The notes beneath the pieces are model-generated. The model was not told the origin of the DNA and made no database searches. It saw only the letters and a program-made list of their open reading frames with translations. A stretch of 58,246 bases of DNA from Sphingobium chlorophenolicum. Its GTDB lineage: Bacteria; Pseudomonadota; Alphaproteobacteria; Sphingomonadales; Sphingomonadaceae. Of this stretch, positions 1-7,438 are shown piece after piece (position 1 is the first letter of the stretch; every line of letters starts with the position of its first letter). Where the stretch lies: assembly GCF_000722875.1 (NCBI RefSeq), contig NZ_JFHR01000032.1, forward strand, positions 1 through 58,246. The letters run 5' to 3'. The position numbers and the translations under genes are program-made.

Positions 1-136
1 ATCTGTTGCCGTACAACTGGGTCGACACCAATGCCGCGCAAGCTTCGTTCGAACTGAACGGCATCGCAAGCGCCGCCTGACCATCCCAAATTACAGAACC
101 GCCTCAAATGCCATGTGGGGGATTTTTACCGCTTAC
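1..136 (+). mobile_element. Right end of an IS66-family insertion sequence (partial)
   Basis: The stretch begins inside a transposase reading frame that stops at 80 and ends with CCGCTTAC at 129-136. On the other strand this reads GTAAGCGG, which matches the GTAAGCG terminus known for IS66-family inverted repeats. Both the protein end and the terminal repeat therefore point to an IS66 element whose right boundary is near 136. The left part lies outside the window. Confidence 0.6.
3..80 (+). CDS. IS66-family transposase, C-terminal fragment
   Basis: An open frame from the window edge gives 25 residues starting LLPYNW and ending in TGA. A Leu-Leu-Pro-Trp/Tyr-Asn-Trp segment shortly before the stop is typical of the C-terminal domain of IS66 (TnpC) transposases. 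The start is outside the window. The short length limits certainty, but the matching terminal repeat at 136 supports the call. Confidence 0.5.
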   Translation: MLPYNWVDTNAAQASFELNGIASAA

Positions 137-226
137 GTCACACCGAACACAGCCGCATTTCAAAGCGCGATGTCCATTATCGTATCCGAGGCTGGACGGC
201 ACAGGTAGAGTGGCAACCGAGTCGCG

Positions 227-2587
227 TCAGAAGTGCTTCTGCAATCGCAAAGTCAGCGTTCTGGGTTGCATGGGCGTGCGCTGATCAATTGTGCGCAGGG
301 TGAAAGGGTTGCCATAGCCAAAGCTATCTTCGCGCTGGTCGAAAAGATTGGCAACCGTCAGCCCTGCCTTCCAGTTGCCCCGCGACAGTTCGGCACCAAC
401 ATCGCTGACCCAGAAATCTCCCATCGGTCGGTCAAGCGATGGATCAAAGCTAAGGCGGGCGGAACCCGTGTAGCGGGCCGAGACGAACCCGCCGAGCATC
501 GCGTCGCCAACTGGCCGAGCATATGTAAGTTTGAGGCCCCCGGCATAGTCAGGGAGCACTGGAAGCCGATTGTCATCGCCAAGTGCATTTGCCGCAGGCG
601 ACGGCCGGTAGAGCCGCCCACGCTGGACCGTGAGATTGCCCTCCACTTGGAACGGCTCAAAGCGCAGCGCAGCCGAGAGTTCAGCGCCGACATTGCGTGC
701 TCGCCCGGCATTGATGGTCCTGACGAGACTGTCCATGCCGAGTGTATCGCTCTGGACATTTTCCCAGCGGAGGCCGAACAGGCTGCCGTTCAATCGGAGA
801 CGGCCATCGGCCAACGTCAGACGCCAGCCTAGCTCCAGGCTCTTGAGATCGTCCGACTGGAACGATCTCGCACTCGAGTCACCATCGGTGTTGATGCCGC
901 CGGGCCGCACCGCACTCGCGTACCGAAGCCACACCACACCGTGATCGAGAGGACGCCAGGACAAGGTCAGGCTGGGCGTGATCCCTTGTTTGCGCGCGCG
1001 CCGCGCGGTCTGGCCATCCTGCTCATTATCGACGCGGGAAAGATAAGCCCGCGCGCCGATGGTCGCTGACCAATTTTTCCCGAGAGGTTGGGTCACCTCG
1101 CCGAACAATGCGGCCTCCAAGCTGTCATTGTGCTGGGACAGGAGCCGAATATTTGGCGATGCTGGCGGTAAGTAACTGTCCTGCAGCGTATTTTCAGCTT
1201 GCAGGATGGTAGCTCCTGTTACCCATGGGCGACGCGATACCGAATCGCTCAACCGAATTTCATGGGTCGCAAGCGTCAAGAGACGGTGTTCTTCGAAGCC
1301 CAAAGGAGCCGCTAGGCCAAGCGCGCTGGCACGAGAAGTCGCATCATAGATGCTGCTGAACTCATGAGTCACATAAGCGGTCGAAGAGGTGAGATCGAGC
1401 GCGCCCAGCTTGCCGCGCACGGCCACCGTTGCGGCCAGGAAGTCATTGTCGTGCGGCTCGGCGCGCGCAGTGCTCCGTTCGAGGCCGCGAAAGGCATATT
1501 GGCTATCGCGGACGTTGAGCCACTGGGTGGTAAGACCGACATCCGCCCGCCAGGCATCGGCGATCTGCCACCCCAAAATCGCACGCGCGCCAAACCGTCG
1601 GCTTCGGTTGACATCCGAAGCCTCTCGCGCCTGATCGTGGATCCAGCCCCCAACCTGATCGCCATAAGCGGCCAGCCTAAAACCCAAACGACCGGAAATG
1701 AGCGGAGCGTTGATCACAGCCTCAATCGCGCCGCCTAGACCGCCATGTGCAACCTGGCTTCCTTCGATCGCGGCCATGCCCGACCAGTTCTGCAAGTCGG
1801 GCTTATTAGGTATGATCCGCACGATTCCACCCAGTGCTCCCGATCCATAAAGAGTGCCCTGCGGTCCACGAAGCAGTTCGACACGATCGATGTCGAGGAG
1901 GCGTAAGTCGGGATCAGGGGTCGCGTAGCTGACTCGCGCGTCATCGAGATAGATATTGACCGTCGACTGGGTCGAGCCGTTGAACGCACTGTCGGCGACG
2001 CCGCGCAGAAAGATCCGATCGCGGCCAGGGCCCAGATTGGTGGTGAACGCCCCTTCAGCGGAGGCAAGCTCATCATGAACGCTGCGGCGGGCGGCCATCT
2101 CCCCCGCCATGTCGGGTTGAATGACGCTGATCGCGATCGGGACGTCGCTTAGCCGTTCATCGCGCTTGCGACCTGTAACCACGATATCTTGCAGCGAGAT
2201 CGCGAGAGGTGCCCTGGGAGGAGTCGGCACCTCTAAGGGCTGGCGTTCGAGGCGCCATATCGCCGGCCCGGCCCGGACCGCCCGCAAGCCCGATCCTCTT
2301 AACAGTCGCGCGAGTGCGGCCTCAGGCTCCATACGGCCACGGACACGCGGTGTCGAATGTGTGGGAATAGTGCCTGCCATGCCCACCGAGATGCCGGTCT
2401 GGCTCGATAGCTCAGTGAGCGCCGATTGCAGTGAGCCGGCCGGGATATCGACTGTACGAGGCTCTGCCTGTGCGATGCCATGAAACAGGCTAGCGACCGT
2501 TGCTCCCGACCAAATGAATCGAACCGCCCGTTTCCACTGCCTTGACCGGAAGAAGAGCCTCGATCTGTTGGATAAGTCCGGCACCAT
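227..2587 (-). CDS. TonB-dependent receptor with N-terminal STN (signalling) domain
   Basis: An outer-membrane receptor of about 786 residues. After a signal peptide ending near AQA, a secretin/TonB short N-terminal domain (about residues 40-95, IPAGSLQSALTEL) would contact the FecR regulator. A TonB box and plug follow (DIVVTGRK, FLRGV, GPQGTLYGSGALGG), then a beta-barrel ending in the usual C-terminal aromatic (LQKHF). The start is uncertain: ATG at 2587 overlaps fecR by 98 bases and has no well-spaced ribosome site, and an upstream ATG at 2626 is also possible. It is the last gene of a sigma / FecR / receptor set, so its transcription is probably induced by its own ligand. The ligand cannot be read from the sequence; iron-siderophore or a carbohydrate-type substrate are both possible. 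Confidence 0.9.
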   Translation of the reverse strand: MVPDLSNRSRLFFRSRQWKRAVRFIWSGATVASLFHGIAQAEPRTVDIPAGSLQSALTELSSQTGISVGMAGTIPTHSTPRVRGRMEPEAALARLLRGSGLRAVRAGPAIWRLERQPLEVPTPPRAPLAISLQDIVVTGRKRDERLSDVPIAISVIQPDMAGEMAARRSVHDELASAEGAFTTNLGPGRDRIFLRGVADSAFNGSTQSTVNIYLDDARVSYATPDPDLRLLDIDRVELLRGPQGTLYGSGALGGIVRIIPNKPDLQNWSGMAAIEGSQVAHGGLGGAIEAVINAPLISGRLGFRLAAYGDQVGGWIHDQAREASDVNRSRRFGARAILGWQIADAWRADVGLTTQWLNVRDSQYAFRGLERSTARAEPHDNDFLAATVAVRGKLGALDLTSSTAYVTHEFSSIYDATSRASALGLAAPLGFEEHRLLTLATHEIRLSDSVSRRPWVTGATILQAENTLQDSYLPPASPNIRLLSQHNDSLEAALFGEVTQPLGKNWSATIGARAYLSRVDNEQDGQTARRARKQGITPSLTLSWRPLDHGVVWLRYASAVRPGGINTDGDSSARSFQSDDLKSLELGWRLTLADGRLRLNGSLFGLRWENVQSDTLGMDSLVRTINAGRARNVGAELSAALRFEPFQVEGNLTVQRGRLYRPSPAANALGDDNRLPVLPDYAGGLKLTYARPVGDAMLGGFVSARYTGSARLSFDPSLDRPMGDFWVSDVGAELSRGNWKAGLTVANLFDQREDSFGYGNPFTLRTIDQRTPMQPRTLTLRLQKHF

Positions 2588-3458
2588 CACTGATCGCAAG
2601 CACTCCCGAAACTCGCAAATCGCCAATCGACGGATCGGCTGTCACTGGGCGACCGACATAGCGGGTCAGATCGTTGGCTACCAGACCCAGCGGCGTCGCC
2701 TGATAAATGAGCTGTCCTTTGCGCCACGAACCGACGCTGGCAGCGGCAATGCGACTGACCTGCGCCTCACCGGTCTGCGCCGCGACATCGATCCGTTCAC
2801 CCGCGACGATCAAAGTGCCCGCACCATCCTTGGGCGCAACCATGAGCTTGCCTTCGCTGACAGCGACGCCAAGCCTCTGGGGTGTCATCGCAAGGTCGAA
2901 CTTTGTGCCGATGTCGCGAATCTCATAGCCTCCGGCCTGCACCAAAAAGGCACGCGACGGATCGTGGCGCACATCAAAATAGGCCGTTCCGCTCTGCATC
3001 TCGATTCTGGGTGACTGGCTGTCGGACAGAGCAAGGCGCGAGTTGCGATCAAGCAGGATATGGCTTCCGTCCTTGAGGTCGATCATCTGGGTCTGCGCGG
3101 GACCAGTGCTGTAGGCCACCATCGTTTCGGTGGGGACCGTCGCCATCTTCGGCATGAGCAGGATGGCGATGGCAGCAGCGGTCGCGATGCCGCCACCGAT
3201 CCACCAGCGCCGCCGCTGGCCGACAGTCGTCTGGTCGTCGCACACGTCATTGGCGGGCAGGCTGGCGGTGATCGCGTCACGCCGGCCTTCGATCTCGGCA
3301 TCGAGCAACGCAATGGCATCATATGCGACGCGATGCGCGGGATCGGCATCCAGCCACGCGCCGAAGGCCTCCCAATCCATGTCGGGGGATTCTAGCTGCG
3401 CATGCCAGTCCGCCGCTGCCGTGTCGATGCGTCCCTGTTGTTGCTCAGCATGGGTCAT
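2490..3458 (-). CDS. FecR-family anti-sigma / transmembrane signal transducer
   Basis: A 322-residue inner-membrane regulator. An N-terminal DUF4880-type cytoplasmic segment (about residues 12-50, with DWEAFGAWLDADPAHRVAYD) binds the sigma factor. One membrane helix lies at about 86-107. A periplasmic FecR domain follows (LLDRNSRLAL, GTAYFDV, TKFDLA), and a C-terminal STN-like region should meet the receptor. The ATG at 3458 was chosen because GGAGG lies five bases upstream; an in-frame ATG at 3518 lacks this. It sits between the ECF sigma gene and the TonB receptor, the classic order for cell-surface signalling. Confidence 0.9.
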   Translation of the reverse strand: MTHAEQQQGRIDTAAADWHAQLESPDMDWEAFGAWLDADPAHRVAYDAIALLDAEIEGRRDAITASLPANDVCDDQTTVGQRRRWWIGGGIATAAAIAILLMPKMATVPTETMVAYSTGPAQTQMIDLKDGSHILLDRNSRLALSDSQSPRIEMQSGTAYFDVRHDPSRAFLVQAGGYEIRDIGTKFDLAMTPQRLGVAVSEGKLMVAPKDGAGTLIVAGERIDVAAQTGEAQVSRIAAASVGSWRKGQLIYQATPLGLVANDLTRYVGRPVTADPSIGDLRVSGVLAISDGAGLIQQIEALLPVKAVETGGSIHLVGSNGR

Positions 3459-3542
3459 GCCGACCTCCAAACTCCCTATCTGTTCCCCGCGAGCGTGACG
3501 CCGCCCACGCCATACCACCCCAGTTGCTTTTCATTGTCAGCA

Positions 3543-4067
3543 TCATTCGAGCGCCGCCCGCAGATAGCGGAGTGCCACGGCGATATGCTTTTCGACGGCG
3601 CTGCGGCTGATCCCCAGTTCCGCAGCCACTTCGCTGTGGCTCAGACCATCGAGCTTGTGCCGCCGAAACACCCGCCCCGCGCCGGGCGGTAGTGCCTCGA
3701 TTGCTGTTGCAAGCTGTCGCGCCCGCTGCCGGCCATCTACGATATCATGCGGCGATGGGCTGTCGTCAGTCGCTTCACCGCCACGTTGTTCGATCGCAAC
3801 GTCGGACCAGCCCTGTTCGCGCTTCATCCGCCGCTGACGCTCGCGGACACGGTCCAGCACGATATTCAAGCCGACCCGGTGCAGATAGGCTAGCGGACTG
3901 ACGACCGGTCCGGTGTCGGCGCGTGCGACATGCAGCCAGATTTCCTGCACGACATCCTCGGCCTCCGCCAGACTGCCCGTGCGGCTGGTGAAGAAGCGGA
4001 TGAGTTGGGGTCGATTCGCCGTGAGTACGGCTGTCAGGCCGCCACCACCTTCATTCTCTTCTTCGAC
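3543..4067 (-). CDS. ECF RNA polymerase sigma factor (FecI-like), unusual start
   Basis: The product (about 174 residues) has a sigma-70 region 2 (LIRFFTSRTGSLAEAEDVVQ, then W-LHVA) and a region 4 helix-turn-helix (LPPGAGRVF, GLSHSEVAAELGISRSAVE). It should direct transcription of the downstream FecR and TonB receptor genes. No ATG, GTG or TTG in frame lies close to region 2. A strong AGGAGG at 4074-4079 is followed six bases later by GTC (4065-4067), where a GTG start would be expected. Alternatives are CTG at 4037 or a long N-terminal extension from ATG 4208. The extent given here uses the GTC position. Confidence 0.8.
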   Translation of the reverse strand, partial: VEEENEGGGGLTAVLTANRPQLIRFFTSRTGSLAEAEDVVQEIWLHVARADTGPVVSPLAYLHRVGLNIVLDRVRERQRRMKREQGWSDVAIEQRGGEATDDSPSPHDIVDGRQRARQLATAIEALPPGAGRVFRRHKLDGLSHSEVAAELGISRSAVEKHIAVALRYLRAALE

Positions 4068-4224
4068 AGCGGACCTCCTGGTCTCTATCCCGGATTTCGC
4101 GTTCGGTGCTCTGAGACAACGACTGTTTGCCGCCGCGCCGGAGCGGGCCACTATATTGCCCGCCTTAATCGAGGAAGTCGCGCGGAAAATCCCTGAATCT
4201 GTCCGCATCACTCCAGGTGCAATC

Positions 4225-4740
4225 CTAGTGAATTTCCGAGCAGGCAACCCGCTCGCCCGCCCCACCGATCGGCTGGGTAATGTAATCGTCAGGATTGGCA
4301 TGGATGACGAGCGCCGATCCGTCGGCGTCGAGCAGGTTCGCGCGCTTTGTTCCGCCCTGCAACGCCACATAGGGGGAGAAAAATTCCGCCGTCGCCGTTC
4401 CATCGGCTCCGACGAACAGATTCGGGAGATCGCCAAAGTCGTTGCCGGCCGAGTTCAAAAGGCCGTGAACCGCGGGCGTCATCATATGGACATGGCCACC
4501 GGCCGACTTGAACATCGCGTCGGAGCAATCGGCCTTTTCGTGAAAGTGGACGGCGTGCCAGCCCGGTTTCAGGCCATGGGCCTCGACCCGGAGAATCACG
4601 CCCTTGGGCGCGTCGGTCAGCGTCACCCGTCCGCTGACTCCGTCGGCTTTGCTCTTCAGCGGATAGGTTCCGGCAAGCGCGGCGGGCGCCGCTGCCATCA
4701 AGGCGAGGGAAGGCAGCAGGAGGATGGAAGAACGGTACAT
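4225..4740 (-). CDS. sodC: Superoxide dismutase [Cu-Zn], periplasmic
   Basis: A 171-residue exported enzyme that dismutates superoxide to peroxide and oxygen. It opens with a signal peptide (cleavage after ALA, about residue 23). Copper-ligand motif HFHEKADC, the bridging GGH and the late copper histidine in VIHANPDDY are present, as is the disulfide cysteine pair. In the zinc loop the residue three before GDLPN is Asp (NDFGDLPN) where E. coli SodC has His; the zinc site may therefore be modified. GGAG lies about eight bases before ATG 4740. It is divergent from the DUF2141 gene and sits upstream of the sigma factor on the same strand. Confidence 0.9.
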   Translation of the reverse strand: MYRSSILLLPSLALMAAAPAALAGTYPLKSKADGVSGRVTLTDAPKGVILRVEAHGLKPGWHAVHFHEKADCSDAMFKSAGGHVHMMTPAVHGLLNSAGNDFGDLPNLFVGADGTATAEFFSPYVALQGGTKRANLLDADGSALVIHANPDDYITQPIGGAGERVACSEIH

Positions 4741-4931
4741 GCGCAATCTCCGCGGTAGGATCTCAGACCAGGCCACTGCCATCTGACGCCGCCGCAGCGC
4801 TGCCCCCACAGTCCGCCAGCAATCCGCCTGAAAATTCGTGTTGTCGGCCTTCTTCCGAGCTGTGGCGGAAGATAGCCCGCGGCGTCTTGCCTTCAACCAG
4901 TCCGACGGTCGAACAGGATGGGAGGTTCGTA

Positions 4932-5378
4932 ATGTTTCGTTTCTGTACCAGTCAGACGATCGGCCTCGTGCACACGGCGGCGGTCAGCCTCTGGCTATTC
5001 GCGTCACCAGCCCAAGCTGGGGATCTGGAAGTCAAGGCCGAACATATCACGCCCGGACCCGGCTCGATCCATGTAGTGCTCTATCGCGGCGCCGCCGGCT
5101 TTCGTCACGAGGATCACGCCTTCCGGGTACTCAAGGCACCGGCGAGTTCTGTCATGGCATCAGTCCGGTTCCAGGCTTTGCCGCCGGGGGACTATGCGGT
5201 GATGGTCTATCATGACGCCAACAGCAACGATAAGCTCGACCTTCGCTTCGGCATGTTCCCGACCGAAGGCTGGGGCTTGTCCAACAATCCGAGGGTAATC
5301 GGGCCGCCGAGCTTCAACGCTTCCAAGCTCACGGTGGACGACCAGAACAGGTCGATCATGATCGACTTGCATTATTGA
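4932..5378 (+). CDS. DUF2141 domain-containing secreted protein
   Basis: 148 residues. A signal peptide (SLWLFASPAQA) is followed by a DUF2141 beta-sandwich: the features seen are IHVVLYRG, LPPGDYAVMVYHDANSNDKLD and WGLSNNP. The family is common in Bacteroidota and sphingomonads, and its function is unknown. ATG 4932 was chosen over 4887 because GGGAGG lies seven bases upstream and it starts the signal peptide directly. The gene is convergent with the methyltransferase gene (12-base gap) and divergent from sodC, so it may share control with the cluster but is transcribed separately. Confidence 0.85.
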   Translation: MFRFCTSQTIGLVHTAAVSLWLFASPAQAGDLEVKAEHITPGPGSIHVVLYRGAAGFRHEDHAFRVLKAPASSVMASVRFQALPPGDYAVMVYHDANSNDKLDLRFGMFPTEGWGLSNNPRVIGPPSFNASKLTVDDQNRSIMIDLHY

Positions 5379-5390
5379 GCGCTCACGGCG

Positions 5391-6023
5391 TCACCCGGCA
5401 AAAGCGAGGGCGAACAGGCCGCTTATCCCGGGAGCGATGGATTTCTTCGTGATAGTGACGCGCGCAGGATCGAAGCCGCCATCGACCAGAGCCGCCTGAA
5501 GCCCTTCTCCATCATAGAGGCGGTGCAAGCCTACACGAGTGAACGACCATCGCTGCATGCTGTCCCGGTCGGTGACATAGGCCACGAGACGCCCGTCTGG
5601 CCGCAGCGCCTCGCGGATCGCGCGGATCATCGAGCCGTCCGGGCCGCAGAAATAAAATATGTTGAGGGCAAGTGCGGCGTCGATGCTGCCGGGCCTGCAT
5701 GGCAACTCCTCCAGCATCGCCTGATGCACTACGACCGTCCCGCTCTTGCACGCCTTTGCCAGTCGCGAACGTGCGCGGCGGACCATCGTCTCCGACTGAT
5801 CGATGGCCACAATCCGACAGTCCGCACGCCGCCGCATGGCCTCGCTCGCAGCGCCGGTGCCGCATCCGGCATCGAGCAGCATCTCGCCATCGACCGGAGT
5901 CAGCAGATCGACCGCCATCTGCAACGGCACGCGGTTTGCCATGTCCATCGCCGCCCCGCACAGCATACCCACTACCCCACTGGGGGCCGCGAGTTGACGG
6001 GCCAGAGTGGCGGCGAAGCTCAT
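5391..6023 (-). CDS. Class I SAM-dependent methyltransferase
   Basis: 210 residues with the seven-strand methyltransferase fold. Motif I is LLDAGCGTGAASEAM (about residues 50-64), followed by the acidic end of beta-2 (IVAIDQS) and motif LALNIFYF. It transfers a methyl group from S-adenosylmethionine to an unknown small molecule. It is the last gene of the minus-strand cluster that begins with the thermostable-hemolysin-family gene. Its ATG overlaps the preceding TGA by one base, so translation is probably coupled. By context it may tailor the product of the ligase/diiron enzyme; the substrate is unknown. Confidence 0.85.
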   Translation of the reverse strand: MSFAATLARQLAAPSGVVGMLCGAAMDMANRVPLQMAVDLLTPVDGEMLLDAGCGTGAASEAMRRRADCRIVAIDQSETMVRRARSRLAKACKSGTVVVHQAMLEELPCRPGSIDAALALNIFYFCGPDGSMIRAIREALRPDGRLVAYVTDRDSMQRWSFTRVGLHRLYDGEGLQAALVDGGFDPARVTITKKSIAPGISGLFALAFAG

Positions 6024-6655
6024 CAGCCGATCTTCCGCAGCAAGGCCTGGACTTCGCGGCGCCGACCGGCATCCCAGACGGGGCGTGCCGGATCGTGCGG
6101 CGCGAGCAGCGCCTTCGCAAGTGCTGCTTTTGCGCCCGCCTTGTCGCCCTGATCGTAAAGAAAATCGCCCCAGAAATAATTGGCGTCGAGCCCGTCCGGA
6201 TCGAGCGCCAGGGCTTGCTGGAGTAGCTTGCGGGCGCGGTCACTGTCGCCAAAGCCGATCGGTGACCCCGGCACCTTGTAGTAGAGCACGCCAAGGCTCA
6301 TCGCCGCGCCGCCATTGCCGGCGCGCGGGTTGATGGCATAGGCGCGGGCGAGGATATCACGCGCGCGCGTGGCCAGGCTCAACTTGTGAAAGATATTGGC
6401 GCGATTGGCCTGCTCACTGACCACAATGCCCTGCCACAGCAGCGGGTCGGCCTGACCCGGATAGCGGGCGACAGTCACGTCGGCGAGATGGGCGAGCTTG
6501 TCCAGCGCGGTGGTCTGATGGCTTGAGCCATTCATCTGGTAGGAAATGCGCGCCCAGTTGTCATTGATGACCTTGACGTCCTCGGGCATTCCGGCAAACG
6601 CAGCGGCGGGTAGAGCCATGGAGATCATGGCGGCCAGTAAGACATGTGATTTCAT
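6023..6655 (-). CDS. Exported TPR-type helical repeat protein
   Basis: 210 residues. A clear signal peptide (ending AAAFAG, about residue 22) precedes helix-pair repeats. Segments such as RARDILARAYAINPRAG and ARKLLQQALALDPDGLDANYFWGDFL have the A-L/Y-P spacing of tetratricopeptide repeats. No catalytic motif is visible, so a scaffolding or binding role in the periplasm is likely. It lies 18 bases after the dehydrogenase gene and overlaps the methyltransferase start, so it belongs to the same operon. A periplasmic partner inside a biosynthetic operon suggests the product is exported or acts at the envelope. Confidence 0.8.
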   Translation of the reverse strand: MKSHVLLAAMISMALPAAAFAGMPEDVKVINDNWARISYQMNGSSHQTTALDKLAHLADVTVARYPGQADPLLWQGIVVSEQANRANIFHKLSLATRARDILARAYAINPRAGNGGAAMSLGVLYYKVPGSPIGFGDSDRARKLLQQALALDPDGLDANYFWGDFLYDQGDKAGAKAALAKALLAPHDPARPVWDAGRRREVQALLRKIG

Positions 6656-6673
6656 GACTGTCTTTCCTATGTT

Positions 6674-7438
6674 TTATCGGCAGAATTCGGCGCGTGCGCG
6701 GCGGATTTGCGGCGCGATGCCATTGTCGATGAGGCGCGGTGCCAGTGCGTTCACGATTCCGTAGAGCCGCTCCATCCTGCCGATGGTAACGGTCTCGCGG
6801 CACCCGACTATCGCTTCGACAATCCGCTGTGCGACCTTCTCCGGCTCGTCAGCCTTCATGTTGGTAATGTCGAGGAAGCGATTGACCTCGCTGTTGTTGA
6901 GCGAGGTCTTGGCGGCACGCGGGTTGATATGCGTAACGCTCACGCCGCTGCCGGCCAGTTCTCGGCGAAGACTCTGGCTCAGCGCCGCGAGCCCGGCCTT
7001 GCTGCTCGAATAGGCCGCGAACCACGGATAAGGTATTGCTCCGAGCACCGAACCGATATTGACGATCTGCCCATGGCCGCGTGCGCGCATCGGCGCGGAA
7101 ACCGCTTGGGCCAAGACCGCCGGGACGTAGAGGTTCACGTGATAGCAGAGCGCAAGCGCATCTCTGGGCTGACCCTCGTGCAGACCAAAGCGCATGACCC
7201 CGGCAAGGTTCACGAGAATGTCGGGTGTCTCCTGTGCGAGTCGTCCGGCGAGCAATGCCAGCGACGCATCATCAGACAGGTCGGTGACGATATTCTCGTC
7301 ACAGCCAGGACATTCGACCCGATCGATACCTATGACATAGGCGCCTCGCTCTCTAAGCAACCTCGCCAGTGGAACACCCAACCCGCCCGCAGCGCCGGTG
7401 ACGGCGATACGCTTCTGGTCAAGCCGCTGCACGATCAT
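6674..7438 (-). CDS. SDR-family NAD(P)-dependent oxidoreductase
   Basis: 254 residues of a classical short-chain dehydrogenase. The cofactor loop TGAAGGLG is near residue 15 and NLAG is near 77. The catalytic Ser (NIGSV), Tyr and Lys (AYSSSKAG) are all present. It reduces a carbonyl or oxidises an alcohol of an unknown substrate. ATG 7438 was chosen because it opens the Rossmann fold and overlaps the end of the ligase gene by only 20 bases. A residue-11 extension upstream is less likely. Fourth from the end of the cluster, it probably acts on an intermediate released by the ligase/diiron enzyme. Confidence 0.88.
   Translation of the reverse strand: MIVQRLDQKRIAVTGAAGGLGVPLARLLRERGAYVIGIDRVECPGCDENIVTDLSDDASLALLAGRLAQETPDILVNLAGVMRFGLHEGQPRDALALCYHVNLYVPAVLAQAVSAPMRARGHGQIVNIGSVLGAIPYPWFAAYSSSKAGLAALSQSLRRELAGSGVSVTHINPRAAKTSLNNSEVNRFLDITNMKADEPEKVAQRIVEAIVGCRETVTIGRMERLYGIVNALAPRLIDNGIAPQIRRARAEFCR

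Noticed and set aside
233..832. Long plus-strand frames inside the TonB receptor
   Set aside because: They are antisense shadows of a gene with clear plug and barrel motifs; no domain or ribosome site is visible.
4143..4163. GCGGGC/GCCCGC hairpin between sodC and the sigma gene
   Set aside because: Stem is short and without a U-run; GC-rich DNA yields many such repeats.
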